This document shows, one piece after another, positions 1-8,711 of a stretch of DNA of 64,000 nucleotides. The notes under the pieces are model-generated. The model worked only from the letters and a program-made list of their open reading frames with translations. It made no database searches and was not told the DNA's origin. A program made the translations under genes and the position numbers. Within the stretch, counting starts at the first letter, position 1. Each line of letters begins with the position of its first letter. This stretch comes from Segatella oris (lineage in GTDB: Bacteria > Bacteroidota > Bacteroidia > Bacteroidales > Bacteroidaceae). Location: assembly GCF_900637655.1 (NCBI RefSeq), contig NZ_LR134384.1, positions 2,542,001 through 2,606,000 of the forward strand. The letters run 5' to 3'.

Positions 1-1
1 A

Positions 2-2017
2 TATCAGGTCACATGGACCTTCGGCCACCTATGCGAACTGAAGGAACCCAATGATTATAGCGAGAACTGGAAGCATTGGAGTCTGGCTGCCTTGCCTATG
101 ATTCCACTGCGCTTCGGCATTAAACTCATTCCCGATGACGGCATTAAGAAACAGTTTTCCACCATAGAAAAGCTTTATGCTGGGGCAGATGAGATTATCA
201 ACTGCGGTGATGCAGGACAGGAAGGAGAGCTAATTCAGCGCTGGGTAATGCAAAAAGCCAATGTGAAATGCCCTGTGAAGCGGCTTTGGATATCGTCAAT
301 GACCGACGAAGCCATACAACAAGGCTTTCAAAATCTTAAGGATCAGCAGCAATATCAACCGCTTTATATGGCTGGTTTGAGCCGAGCTATCGGCGATTGG
401 CTGTTGGGAATGAACGCAACCCGACTCTACACACTGAAATACGGACAGAATAAACAGGTGCTTAGTATAGGTCGTGTGCAGACACCTACATTGGCTTTGA
501 TAGTCAATCGGCAAAAGGAAATCGACCATTTTAAGCCAGAACCCTATTGGGTTTTGGCCACTATCTATCGCGATACGCAGTTCACGGCCACCTCTGGTAA
601 GTTTACAAGCAAGGAAGAAGGCGAGAAAGCATTTGCCACTATCGACGGAAAACCGTTCACAATCAAGAGTGTTCAGAAGAAGAAAGGCACTGAAGCGCCT
701 CCTCACCTCTATGACCTTACGTCGCTTCAAGTGGACTGTAACCGCAAATTCAGCTATTCGGCAGAGACTACTTTGAACCTTATTCAAAGCTTATACGAAA
801 AGAAATTCACGACATATCCACGTGTCGACACGCAATATCTGAGCGATGATATCTATCCGAAATGCCCACAGATACTCAATGGTTTGAGTCAATGTAAGAT
901 TGATAGTCAGCCAAAATACATGCCATGGATAAAGAACTTGGCGGCCATGAGCAAGAAGTTACCCAAGAGTAAGAAGGTTTTCGACACGAGTAAGGTAACA
1001 GATCACCACGCCATCATACCGACCGGAGTTCCCGTGAAAAGCCTTACTGTCATGGAACAAAACGTGTTTGACCTCATTGCAACACGCTTTATCAGTGCTT
1101 TCTACCCTGACTGTAAGTTCTCAACGACCACAGTTCTCGGTGAAGTTGACGGCATAGAGTTCAAAGTTACGGGTAAAGAAATATTGGAACCTGGGTGGAG
1201 AAGTCTCACGGAAAGCATCTCCTCAAAGAACGAAAAGAGTGATACGCTTTCAAATAACATGGCTTCTCAAGAAGAAGAACAACCCACTTCCCCCGCTCTT
1301 CGAGATGAAATTGGGGGTGAAACTGCCGCTCTTCCCACTTTCACTAAAGGCGAAAGCGGGCCTCACACGCCTACACTCACGGAGAAACAGACCACGCCTC
1401 CGAAGTTCTATACAGAGGCTTCGCTGCTCCGTGCCATGGAAACGGCGGGCAAATTCGTTGAAGATGATGAGCTGCGTGCAGCCTTGAAAGAGAATGGCAT
1501 AGGCCGTCCTTCGAGCCGAGCAGGTATCATTGAGACCCTTTTCAAACGTAAATATATCCGTCGTGAACGCAAGAATCTCGTGGCCACTCCTACGGGAATA
1601 GAACTCATCGACATGATACATGAGAAGCTGCTCACGAGTTGTGAACTCACGGGTATATGGGAAAAGAAGCTCCGCGACATAGAACATCGGAAGTATGATG
1701 CCTCACAATTCATCGAAGAATTAAAGACACAGATCTCCAATATCGTTAATGATGTGCTGCGTGACAATAGTAATCGTCGCGTGACTATACTCTCCGATGA
1801 GGACTTAAAGAAGAAAACGAAGAAGAAAGCAGCACCAAAATCCACGGAGAAAAAGGTCTCTAAAAAGGACAAGCCCCTAAAACCAAGTGATGAACTCATC
1901 GGGAAACCCTGCCCACTATGTGGCAAAGGACACATCATCAAGGGGAAAACTGCCTACGGATGCAGCTGCTGGAAGGATGGCTGTAAATTTGTTTTGCCTT
2001 TTAATGACAAAGTATAG
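2..2017 (+). CDS. topB: DNA topoisomerase III, 5' end outside window
   Basis: Type IA topoisomerase that relaxes and decatenates DNA through a 5'-phosphotyrosine intermediate. The frame is open from base 2, upstream of the first ATG at 92, and those extra codons (VTWTFGHLCELKEP) are typical topoisomerase III sequence, so the gene is cut by the window edge; roughly 40 N-terminal residues are missing. Visible are the end of the Toprim domain (GDAGQEGELI), the catalytic tyrosine in TYPRVDTQYLS (codon near 815), a variable low-complexity linker near 1200-1400, and a C-terminal zinc-ribbon-like domain (CPLCGKG then CSCWKDGC). Such genes occur on chromosomes and on Bacteroidota conjugative elements; nothing else here points to an element. 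Confidence 0.93.
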   Translation, partial: YQVTWTFGHLCELKEPNDYSENWKHWSLAALPMIPLRFGIKLIPDDGIKKQFSTIEKLYAGADEIINCGDAGQEGELIQRWVMQKANVKCPVKRLWISSMTDEAIQQGFQNLKDQQQYQPLYMAGLSRAIGDWLLGMNATRLYTLKYGQNKQVLSIGRVQTPTLALIVNRQKEIDHFKPEPYWVLATIYRDTQFTATSGKFTSKEEGEKAFATIDGKPFTIKSVQKKKGTEAPPHLYDLTSLQVDCNRKFSYSAETTLNLIQSLYEKKFTTYPRVDTQYLSDDIYPKCPQILNGLSQCKIDSQPKYMPWIKNLAAMSKKLPKSKKVFDTSKVTDHHAIIPTGVPVKSLTVMEQNVFDLIATRFISAFYPDCKFSTTTVLGEVDGIEFKVTGKEILEPGWRSLTESISSKNEKSDTLSNNMASQEEEQPTSPALRDEIGGETAALPTFTKGESGPHTPTLTEKQTTPPKFYTEASLLRAMETAGKFVEDDELRAALKENGIGRPSSRAGIIETLFKRKYIRRERKNLVATPTGIELIDMIHEKLLTSCELTGIWEKKLRDIEHRKYDASQFIEELKTQISNIVNDVLRDNSNRRVTILSDEDLKKKTKKKAAPKSTEKKVSKKDKPLKPSDELIGKPCPLCGKGHIIKGKTAYGCSCWKDGCKFVLPFNDKV

Positions 2018-2067
2018 ACGACATTCATCAAGGTTAATGACCATTAGATGAATGTCTGATTTCACGC

Positions 2068-2556
2068 TTAATTCTGCTTTTTCAAGAAACTTTCTATGGC
2101 TTTCCGGCTCCTCAACGAATCGGTTTCACTTCCATAATAGCCTCTGTAAATTCTCTTTCGAAGGCCTAACCACCGCTTATATACTGATATATAATCACTA
2201 TTTGTGACAAAGGAGGCATAGTCAACTACAACTTCATAGTCCTTGTCTTGATAGAGGACTTCATATGTTCTGCCTGGCATCGAGTAACTATAAAACAGTA
2301 AGTGCAATACCAAAACAGGCAAACTTAGCCATGATATCGCGTATAATGTTTTGGTCACAGCATTCGGATTACGCAGGCTTTGCACATAAAACCATCGAAT
2401 AATCAAGACACAACACGATGCCGGACCAAGTAACCAAAGGGTATCATTCAATGCAGCTGGCCACGCAATCTTCAAGAGAAGCGGTGGCATTTCCAATGCA
2501 AGACACGTCCAAAACACGCCTATCAGAAGTCTGACAAAATACTTTTTTATCTTCAT
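2068..2556 (-). CDS. hypothetical small membrane protein
   Basis: 162 residues from the ATG at 2556. I prefer this start to the in-frame ATG at 2640 because a TATCTTTG promoter -7 motif (complement of 2576-2583) lies between them, and because the shorter protein begins MKIKKYFVRLLIG, a normal basic start to a first membrane helix. Three hydrophobic segments cover about residues 8-105, followed by a charged, tyrosine-rich C-terminal third. I do not recognise a family. It converges on topB and is divergent from the PorE-like gene at 2659, so it is probably monocistronic. Confidence 0.6.
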   Translation of the reverse strand: MKIKKYFVRLLIGVFWTCLALEMPPLLLKIAWPAALNDTLWLLGPASCCVLIIRWFYVQSLRNPNAVTKTLYAISWLSLPVLVLHLLFYSYSMPGRTYEVLYQDKDYEVVVDYASFVTNSDYISVYKRWLGLRKRIYRGYYGSETDSLRSRKAIESFLKKQN

Positions 2557-2658
2557 ATTGACCTTATCTGCGGGGCAAAGATATAAAAATCTATCAGAAA
2601 TACAGGGCAAAACCCACTGAAAACTATAATATAACCCCATGCAAAACGTTATTTATAC

Positions 2659-4710
2659 ATGCAGAAAATCCACCTTATCATATACATTACAACCCTCTTT
2701 GCCCTCGCTTCCTGCGGCACTGAACGCGCCATGAAGAAAGCCGAGCAGCATCAAGCCATAGGAGAATATTACGATGCTGCACAGCAATACCGCAAAGCCT
2801 ACCAACAAACCCCGGCCAAAGAACGCACAGAACGTGGTCAAAGAGCCGTGAAAATGGCACGCTGTTATGCTAAAATCAACCAGACACAACGTGCTATATC
2901 AGCTTTCCGAAACGCCATACGTTACCAACAAGCCACATTGAACGACCAACTCATCTATGCGCGATTGCTCTTGAAAGACGGACAATATAAGGCAGCAGAA
3001 AAGGAGTTCTTGACCCTGAAAGACTCTCTTCCAAACGACACTTTGGTGTTGAATGGCCTCGCTTCTGCACACCAATCACCACTCTGGAAGAAGCAAGGAA
3101 GCAGCTATACCGTCAGGAAAATGGCGGCTTTCAACTCCTATAAAGCAGACTATTCGCCCATGCTCTATGGCGACGAAAGCAACATTCTCTACTTTACTTC
3201 CACGCGAAAAGAGGCCGAAGGTGACGAGCAAAGCGGTATTACGGGAATGAAGAACGGTGACATCTTCTTTACCGAGAAGAACGATAAAGGCAAATGGAGC
3301 AAGCCCGAACCCGTTGGCGGAGCCCTCAACACGGCCTTCGACGAGGGTGCATGTGCCTTTTCTCCCGACGGCAGAACGATGTACCTGACACAGTGTTCAA
3401 CTGATCCCACCTATCCACGCTATGCCCGTATCATGACTTCCGAACGTAGCGATGCCACATGGGGCAAGCCTTCCGAACTGCCAATCTCCCGCGACACACT
3501 CTCTCTTTTCGCCCACCCTGCCGTCTCTCCCGATGGCCATTGGCTCTATTTCACCTCTGACATGCCGGGAGGAATGGGTGGACTTGACCTCTGGCGCATA
3601 CGAATTACAGCCGCAGGATTAGGCGGAGCAGAGAACCTCGGGGTACCTATCAACACACCAGGCAACGAGGAATTCCCCACTTTCCGACCCAATGGAGACC
3701 TCTACTTCTCGAGCGATGGCCATCCCGGATTAGGCGGTTTAGACCTTTTTATGGCCCATTTCGATGCACAAGGGCACCCGACAATCACCCATTTGGGCTA
3801 TCCGATGAACAGCAACGGCGACGACTTCGGCATGACTTTCGAAGGCCCTCACAACCGCGGATACTTCGCTTCAAACCGCAACGACAGTCGAGGCTACGAC
3901 CATATCTATAGCTTTGAGAATCCCGAAATCGTGCAGACGGTCAAAGGTTGGGTATATGAGAAAGACGGATATGAGCTTCCTCATGCACAGGTTTACATGG
4001 TGGGAAACGACGGAACGAATGTAAAACTGAGCGTAAGAGGCGACGGTTCGTTCACACAGACCCTCAAACCGGGAGTCAACTACATTTTCCTTGCCACCTG
4101 TGACGGCTTTCTCAATCACCACGCAAGCCTCAACATACGCCCCACAAAGGCTTCAGAAGAGCACGTACTGCAATTTCCTTTGGCCTCAATCACGGCTCCT
4201 GTGCTCATCGACAACATCTTCTACGACTTCAACAAGGCCACACTTCGCCCCGAATCAACCGCTGCACTCGATGAACTTGTCACGTTGTTGAACGAAAATC
4301 CGCATGTAACCATTGAACTTGCAGCCCACTGTGACTACCGCGGTTCGGCCGAGTACAACCTCCGTCTGTCGCAGCAAAGGGCCGAGAACGTAGTGCGTTA
4401 TCTCATCAGCAAAGGCATTGCTGCCGACCGTCTGACGGCTGTCGGCTACGGAAAACAACGTCCGAAAACCATTCGAAAGAAGCTCACCGAGAAGTACACA
4501 TGGCTGAAAGAAGGCGACCAACTCACTCCCGCTTTCATCGAAAAGCTTGATAAAGAGCAGCAGGAAACATGCAATCAACTGAACCGACGCACGGAATTCA
4601 GCGTGCTCCGAACAACATACGGCATGTTCGACAAGGACGGGAAACTGAAGAATGAACCTGAAAAGAAACAGCAGAAAAAGGGAAAAGAAGAGGCCGAAAT
4701 ATACTTCTGA
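2659..4710 (+). CDS. porE: PorE-like OmpA-family lipoprotein (TPR, PD40 propeller, CRD, OmpA)
   Basis: 683-residue predicted outer-membrane lipoprotein with a lipobox at FALASC (Cys19). Domain order: TPR-like helices (about 25-130), WD40/PD40 beta-propeller repeats (about 140-415, with motifs such as FSPDGRTMYLT and VSPDGHWLYFT), a carboxypeptidase-regulatory-like beta domain (about 425-510), and a C-terminal OmpA peptidoglycan-binding domain (NIFYDFNKATLRPES, later NRRTEF). This four-part order matches Porphyromonas gingivalis PorE, a peptidoglycan-linked component of the type IX secretion system; porQ at 15206 makes such a system likely here. OmpA/PD40 proteins outside T9SS share the design, so the name is an inference. 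The lysine/glutamate-rich tail is poorly conserved in appearance. Confidence 0.72.
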   Translation: MQKIHLIIYITTLFALASCGTERAMKKAEQHQAIGEYYDAAQQYRKAYQQTPAKERTERGQRAVKMARCYAKINQTQRAISAFRNAIRYQQATLNDQLIYARLLLKDGQYKAAEKEFLTLKDSLPNDTLVLNGLASAHQSPLWKKQGSSYTVRKMAAFNSYKADYSPMLYGDESNILYFTSTRKEAEGDEQSGITGMKNGDIFFTEKNDKGKWSKPEPVGGALNTAFDEGACAFSPDGRTMYLTQCSTDPTYPRYARIMTSERSDATWGKPSELPISRDTLSLFAHPAVSPDGHWLYFTSDMPGGMGGLDLWRIRITAAGLGGAENLGVPINTPGNEEFPTFRPNGDLYFSSDGHPGLGGLDLFMAHFDAQGHPTITHLGYPMNSNGDDFGMTFEGPHNRGYFASNRNDSRGYDHIYSFENPEIVQTVKGWVYEKDGYELPHAQVYMVGNDGTNVKLSVRGDGSFTQTLKPGVNYIFLATCDGFLNHHASLNIRPTKASEEHVLQFPLASITAPVLIDNIFYDFNKATLRPESTAALDELVTLLNENPHVTIELAAHCDYRGSAEYNLRLSQQRAENVVRYLISKGIAADRLTAVGYGKQRPKTIRKKLTEKYTWLKEGDQLTPAFIEKLDKEQQETCNQLNRRTEFSVLRTTYGMFDKDGKLKNEPEKKQQKKGKEEAEIYF

Positions 4711-4778
4711 ACCAAAGAAATGATGTAGACAAGCCATGGATTTGGCCCTTTTGCGTTGTCAAATAAATTCACATCAGA

Positions 4779-4845
4779 TTTGCATTCGCCTCTGAAATTG
4801 ATTATCTTTGCCGTAGGGAAGGTGTACAGATGCTTTCCCTTTTTT
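4779..4845 (+). ncRNA. promoter followed at once by a terminator-like hairpin (very short RNA or leader)
   Basis: TTTG (4779-4782), a 20-base spacer and TATCTTTG (4803-4810) form a full Bacteroidota promoter. Within a few bases of the expected start there is a 6-bp hairpin (AGGGAA 4815-4820 with TTCCCT 4835-4840) followed by a T run. No open frame follows. A transcript would be about 30 bases, either a tiny RNA or an attenuated leader. The stem is short, so the call is tentative. Confidence 0.35.
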
Positions 4846-4919
4846 CATACCTAAGTACAACAAGAAGTATAAAAAGGCTGAAACCACTCGCAAAGTCATA
4901 TGAAATCAGCATCTCATCT

Positions 4920-4995
4920 GCATCAAATCAGCGTGTGAAGTGACGCAGATTACAAGACGACATGACTTTAGTCAGCTTGCAAAATGACCGATTTC
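4920..4995. repeat. 22-base phased repeat array
   Basis: Units begin at 4920, 4942, 4964 and 4986, exactly 22 bases apart, with cores GCATCAAAT, GACGCAGAT, GACTTTAGT and GACCGATTT. The array lies between the convergent PorE-like gene and the sigma-factor unit. It belongs to the family described at 14988, 19977, 27113, 44094, 51939, 57600 and 62296. The units here are among the more degenerate ones. Confidence 0.7.
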
Positions 4996-5016
4996 AGAAC
5001 GCAACTACCAACAAAC

Positions 5017-5052
5017 AAAAAAGCGAACAAAATGATTTTGTCCGCTTTTTTG
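5017..5052. terminator. bidirectional intrinsic terminator
   Basis: An A-tract, arms AAGCGAACAAAAT and ATTTTGTCCGCTT (one A/C mismatch) and a T-tract give a stem of about 16 bp with runs on both sides. It lies between the convergent gene at 2659-4710 and the minus-strand gene ending at 5103, and could stop transcription from both sides. Confidence 0.8.
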
Positions 5053-5102
5053 AGTATTTTGTTAAATAAATATAAAGGCTATCGCTCCATATAAAAGCCT
5101 CC

Positions 5103-5471
5103 CTAAATATACCTTTGCACATTTTTCAAGACATGATACACCCCAAAAATCATCACCGCAACAAGTCCGACATAAGTCAACAGTGCTGTGGTCATGTTCA
5201 AATCGGGCATGACGACAGCCTCTGAAAGACTGCTCCACAGATGGGTTAAAGCCACAAGAAGCACTTTCGTTCCCTGCTGCATGATGAAATAAACGACCAC
5301 AGCCACCATGCAAAGGAGCGTCCATACCGTGTTCAACCGACGCATACGCGACTCCGGGAGCCGTCGCATCACTCTGCGTGAGAAGCCTCGGTCTTCGATT
5401 TCTCCTATCTGATGAGCCTCAAAGAAGCTTGCAATCAGTTTCTCATCAATATGATTATCTGTCATATCCAT
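5103..5471 (-). CDS. small membrane protein coupled to ECF sigma factor (DUF5056-like)
   Basis: 122 residues. The soluble N-terminal part (about 1-45) is rich in charged residues (SFFEAHQIGEIEDRGFSRRV) and is followed by two hydrophobic segments at about 48-75 and 92-115. The start overlaps the end of the sigma gene by 17 bases, implying translational coupling. Size, N-terminal cytosolic segment and position resemble Bacteroidales proteins encoded after ECF sigma genes; an anti-sigma role is my inference and no zinc-binding HxxxCxxC motif is present. A second ATG two codons downstream is possible. Confidence 0.7.
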   Translation of the reverse strand: MDMTDNHIDEKLIASFFEAHQIGEIEDRGFSRRVMRRLPESRMRRLNTVWTLLCMVAVVVYFIMQQGTKVLLVALTHLWSSLSEAVVMPDLNMTTALLTYVGLVAVMIFGVYHVLKNVQRYI

Positions 5472-5994
5472 TCTGTTTAAGATAAACGGTCAGTTTCTGT
5501 TTTCCACGCGAGAGATGGCTTTTCACCGTTCCTTCTGCCATGCCCGTGATTTCTGATATCTTATCAATGCTCTGCCCTTCTATCAGCTGAAGCGTGATGC
5601 AAGAACGCTCACAGGCCGACAAAATGTGCAGAGCCTGCTGCAAATCCATCTTCAATCCGCTGTCCACTCCTGCCGACTTACGTCCCGACATGCCCGGAGC
5701 ATCAATGTCATCCGTAGGTTTGTTACGCCTCACATAATCGTAAAAGGTGTTGTAGGCAATGCGATAGAGCCAGGTTGAAAAGCTCGACAGGCCACGGAAA
5801 TGCGTAATATTGGTGTATGCTTTGATGAAAGTATCCTGTGCAAGGTCGTCACTGAGCTGGACATCTCCCCCCGTTTGGGCTAGAAAGAAACGTCGTATAG
5901 GCGACTGATATTTCACAACCAATCGGTCGAAAGCCTTTCGGTTGTGAAACACAGCCACCTGTGTTACGAGAGAGATATCGTTCAGTTCCTTCAC
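5455..5994 (-). CDS. ECF-type RNA polymerase sigma factor
   Basis: 179-residue extracytoplasmic-function sigma factor. Region 2 is seen at about 20-90 (DDLAQDTFIKAYTNI and FSTWLYRIAYNTFYDYVRR) and region 4 at about 120-175 (IEGQSIDKISEITGMAEGTV, the recognition helix, then KSHLSRGKQKL). The best start is a GTG at 5994; there is no in-frame ATG before region 2. It begins six bases after the stop of the membrane protein at 6001-6783 and overlaps the next gene, so it is the middle of a three-gene unit. Its target genes cannot be read from the window. Confidence 0.9.
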   Translation of the reverse strand: MKELNDISLVTQVAVFHNRKAFDRLVVKYQSPIRRFFLAQTGGDVQLSDDLAQDTFIKAYTNITHFRGLSSFSTWLYRIAYNTFYDYVRRNKPTDDIDAPGMSGRKSAGVDSGLKMDLQQALHILSACERSCITLQLIEGQSIDKISEITGMAEGTVKSHLSRGKQKLTVYLKQNGYDR

Positions 5995-6000
5995 GTTTCG

Positions 6001-6783
6001 TTACGCTTGTGGTTGATTATCCGTGTTCTGAGTCTTGTTTTCCGTAGACTCTTCTTCATAAGAATCCTGCTTTTCGTCTTCAAACTCCTCATAAATAGGC
6101 GACTCATTCCTACGGCTTGTGCGCCCGATAAGCATCTGTCCAGCCCCCATGCAGAGTATCAAGACGCCCACTCCAACGAGTTGTTCTGCACCAATAAACC
6201 AGAACAAAGCCATGAGTCCGAGGCCTATTGAAGCCGTCTTGATGCCCCGTTGCCACTGATCTTCATTGGAATAAGTGCGATGTTTCGCAATTTTTGCACC
6301 CGAAGGAACAGCTTGTCCGCTTTCCATTGCCTTCTCTGCAAGTCGCACATTGTCATTATGCCGACGAATGAGATAGCGCAAAACAAGGATGATAATGATG
6401 AAAGGCGACACGAGAAACAGGAAGACAAGCACAACAATCAGCAATGCAAAGATAACTGCTCCGACGCCTAATGCCCCCGTGATAGCTTTTACAAACCAGG
6501 GAGATTCGTTGAAATCGTCTTCCTGGACATGATAACCTGAAGTGTAAGTGGTGTCGACTACAGCCGTGTCAACAGTATCATCAGCAGAAGAAGTAGTGTC
6601 AGAAAAGGCCTCAATACCTCCATTCTTTGCCTTTTCAGCAGCTGCTTTATGAGATCTGTCAGAGGCTTTTGCCTTGCGAGACACGGTTTCTGTGCGCGGC
6701 GTGTGCCTGTGCCGCTGTGCCTGTGCCACATGGATTGTTCCTAATGTCAACACTAACAAGAGTGTGATAAAAGTCTGTTTCAT
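6001..6783 (-). CDS. DUF6249-like membrane protein upstream of sigma factor
   Basis: 260 residues: a signal peptide (cleavage near VAQAQ, residue 22), a polar Ser/Thr/Asp-rich segment to about 95, a strong hydrophobic stretch at about 105-140, a basic loop containing KHRTYSNEDQWQRGIK, a second hydrophobic region at about 180-215, and an acidic tail. It is first in a unit with the ECF sigma factor (six-base gap) and the small membrane protein. In Bacteroidales this kind of protein is often beside sigma genes. Sensing envelope state is a guess from position. Confidence 0.7.
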   Translation of the reverse strand: MKQTFITLLLVLTLGTIHVAQAQRHRHTPRTETVSRKAKASDRSHKAAAEKAKNGGIEAFSDTTSSADDTVDTAVVDTTYTSGYHVQEDDFNESPWFVKAITGALGVGAVIFALLIVVLVFLFLVSPFIIIILVLRYLIRRHNDNVRLAEKAMESGQAVPSGAKIAKHRTYSNEDQWQRGIKTASIGLGLMALFWFIGAEQLVGVGVLILCMGAGQMLIGRTSRRNESPIYEEFEDEKQDSYEEESTENKTQNTDNQPQA

Positions 6784-6838
6784 ATCTATTGCTTTATTTA
6801 TTATTTCTGTTGTTTAGACGAAACGCCGGCTCGTTTAG

Positions 6839-6869
6839 TTGCAAAGGAACGAAAAAATTCCTAATTTTG
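6839..6869 (+). promoter_or_regulatory. promoter of rRNA methyltransferase-folA
   Basis: TTG (6839-6841), a 20-base spacer and TAATTTTG (6862-6869) match the Bacteroidota -33/-7 pattern. It decides the start of the next gene, since an earlier in-frame TTG at 6789 lies upstream of the promoter. Confidence 0.7.
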
Positions 6870-6887
6870 CATTATATATCAAGACAA

Positions 6888-8180
6888 ATGACCATGAATC
6901 TGCCAAAAGATTTCATAGAATATACACGCCGGTTGATGGGTGAAGAACTGTATGCTGCGTTTGAAAAAGGCATGCAGGAAGAGGCACCTGTCAGCATTCG
7001 GCTCAACCCTTTCAAGCTCAATACTGCGCAAGTCTGCGTGAAAGACAAGGAAACTGATGTTCCTTGGTGCCGCAATGCCATGTTTCTGAAGTCGCGTCCG
7101 AACTTCACTTTCGACCCCATGCTACATGCCGGACTCTACTATGTGCAGGAAGCGGCATCTATGTTTGTAGACCATGTGCTGCGCGAAGTGGTCAAAAAGC
7201 CCGTCCGTATGCTTGACCTTTGTGCGTCACCCGGTGGGAAATCCACTTGCGCCTATGCTGCTTTGCCCGCCGGAAGTCTGCTTTTCAGCAATGAGCCTAT
7301 ACGTCAACGGGCGAATATTCTGAATGAGAATGTCTTGAAATTTGGCGTTCCAGACATCATTGTGACCAACAACTATGCCCGCGACTATCAGCAAAGCAAG
7401 TTGCAGTTTGACGTTATTCTGACCGACGTTCCCTGCTCGGGGGAGGGCATGTTTCGTAAAGATGCGGGGGCGATTGACGATTGGAGCATGAAGAAAGTAG
7501 AGGAATGTGCCCGCCTGCAGCGTGAGATTGTCAGCGATATATGGTCATGTCTCAAGCCTGGAGGACTGCTGATATATTCCACTTGCACTTTCAATGCACA
7601 TGAAGATGAGGAGAATGTGGCATGGATAGCCAAGGAATTGGGAGCCGACTTCATTGAAATTCCTACAGAAAAAGCATGGAATATCATGGGAAGTCTTATC
7701 GACAAGAACCCTGTCTACCGCTTCGTTCCCGGTAAAACGCGTGGAGAAGGCCTCTTCATGGCTGTGCTTCGGAAGTATGGAGAGCCTGCCGATGTGAACG
7801 AAGAAAGGCGCTTGAAAGAGATAAAAGCTATTCATGAAAAGGCACTGAAGAAGCTACATGTGCTGTCACATGGCCCATTGCCCGACATGATGAAAGGCAG
7901 ACAAGCCCTTCCCGACCATTCGAAAGCACTCTCTGTAACGGCAGATTTGCACGCCTATCCACACGTAGAAGTGGATTATCAGCAGGCCATTGCCTACCTT
8001 CGCACGGAAGCTGTCACGCTGAAAGCAGATGCTCCGCGCGGTATAGTGCTATTGACTTACCGTGATTTTCCTATCGGTTTTGCCAAGAACTTAGGCAACC
8101 GAGCTAACAATCTCTATCCGCAGGCGTGGAAAATCAAAAGTTCACACATCCCCGAAGACAACAACATTGTGATTGAATGA
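6888..8180 (+). CDS. RsmF/NOL1-NOP2-sun family RNA (cytosine-5) methyltransferase
   Basis: 430 residues from the ATG at 6888 (a second ATG is at 6894). SAM-dependent rRNA m5C methyltransferase. Visible motifs: the SAM-binding loop LDLCASPGGKS, the catalytic DVPCSGEGMF and the second conserved cysteine in YSTCTFN. The C-terminal third, ending LYPQAWKIK, resembles the RNA-binding extension of RsmF-like proteins. It is about 50 residues shorter than E. coli RsmF. The stop overlaps the folA start (ATGA), so the two are co-translated. The exact target base in rRNA is not deducible. Confidence 0.88.
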   Translation: MTMNLPKDFIEYTRRLMGEELYAAFEKGMQEEAPVSIRLNPFKLNTAQVCVKDKETDVPWCRNAMFLKSRPNFTFDPMLHAGLYYVQEAASMFVDHVLREVVKKPVRMLDLCASPGGKSTCAYAALPAGSLLFSNEPIRQRANILNENVLKFGVPDIIVTNNYARDYQQSKLQFDVILTDVPCSGEGMFRKDAGAIDDWSMKKVEECARLQREIVSDIWSCLKPGGLLIYSTCTFNAHEDEENVAWIAKELGADFIEIPTEKAWNIMGSLIDKNPVYRFVPGKTRGEGLFMAVLRKYGEPADVNEERRLKEIKAIHEKALKKLHVLSHGPLPDMMKGRQALPDHSKALSVTADLHAYPHVEVDYQQAIAYLRTEAVTLKADAPRGIVLLTYRDFPIGFAKNLGNRANNLYPQAWKIKSSHIPEDNNIVIE

Positions 8181-8659
8181 TACTCTCTCTCATTGCAGCA
8201 GTGGCCCGAAACCGTGCCATTGGCTATCAGAACAGATTACTATTCCACATCAAAGCCGACCTTGAACATTTCAAACGGCTGACCATGGGGCATGTGGTTA
8301 TCATGGGACGTCATACGTTCGAATCGCTGCCCAACGGCGCCTTGCCTCATCGGAAGAATATTGTCATCAGTAAATCTGTTGCTTCTTTTCATGGTTGTAC
8401 GCGTGTTTCATCATTCAAAGAGGCTTTAGACATGTGCCAAACAGAAGAAGAAGTGTTCGTTATCGGCGGAGAACAGGTGTATAAAGAAGCCATTACGCAG
8501 GCCGATAGGCTTTATCTGACAGAGATAGATGCCCCGGCAGAGCAGGCCGATGCTTATTTCCCTGCCTATAACTCCTGGCATTTGGTGGCTCACGAAGCCC
8601 ATAAAAAAAGCGAAGACAACCCTTTTGTCTTCGCATTTACTGTTTATCAGAGACGTTGA
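8177..8659 (+). CDS. folA: dihydrofolate reductase
   Basis: 160 residues, normal length for the family. Reduces dihydrofolate to tetrahydrofolate with NADPH. Visible: the N-terminal strand MILSLIAAVARNRAIGY, the substrate-binding acidic residue in KADLEHFK, the NADPH-binding VVIMGRHTFESLP, and VFVIGGEQVYKEA. The bulky residue before the active-site helix is Phe (LLFHIKADL) rather than the Trp of E. coli. The start overlaps the upstream methyltransferase by four bases. The last codons also contain a perfect hairpin that serves the opposite strand (see 8603-8634). Confidence 0.95.
   Translation: MILSLIAAVARNRAIGYQNRLLFHIKADLEHFKRLTMGHVVIMGRHTFESLPNGALPHRKNIVISKSVASFHGCTRVSSFKEALDMCQTEEEVFVIGGEQVYKEAITQADRLYLTEIDAPAEQADAYFPAYNSWHLVAHEAHKKSEDNPFVFAFTVYQRR
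8603..8634 (-). terminator. lrp-family terminator embedded in the folA coding end
   Basis: GCGAAGACAA (8610-8619) and TTGTCTTCGC (8625-8634) form a perfect 10-bp stem. Seven A residues at 8603-8609 become a U-tract on the minus strand. This is a minus-strand intrinsic terminator about 80 bases past the stop of the Lrp-like gene, inside folA codons. Confidence 0.8.
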
Positions 8660-8702
8660 GTAGGTGAGTTAACGAGTTGACGGTGGACAGGTTAACGGTC
8701 AT
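8659..8702. repeat. 8-base GTTAACGA-like tandem repeat
   Basis: A short run of 8-base units (GTAGGTGA, GTTAACGA, GTTGACGG, then degenerate copies) fills the gap between the convergent folA and Lrp-like genes. It is related to the longer GTAAACRR array at 53056-53290. Confidence 0.55.
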
Positions 8703-8711
8703 CTCCTATGC

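Noticed and set aside
2..2017. Conjugative element carrying topB
   Set aside because: No mobilisation, integrase or tra gene follows, and the next genes are ordinary chromosomal ones.
2020..2056. Intrinsic terminator of topB
   Set aside because: A 10-bp inverted repeat (GACATTCATC/GATGAATGTC) exists, but the loop is 17 bases and there is no T-run on either strand.
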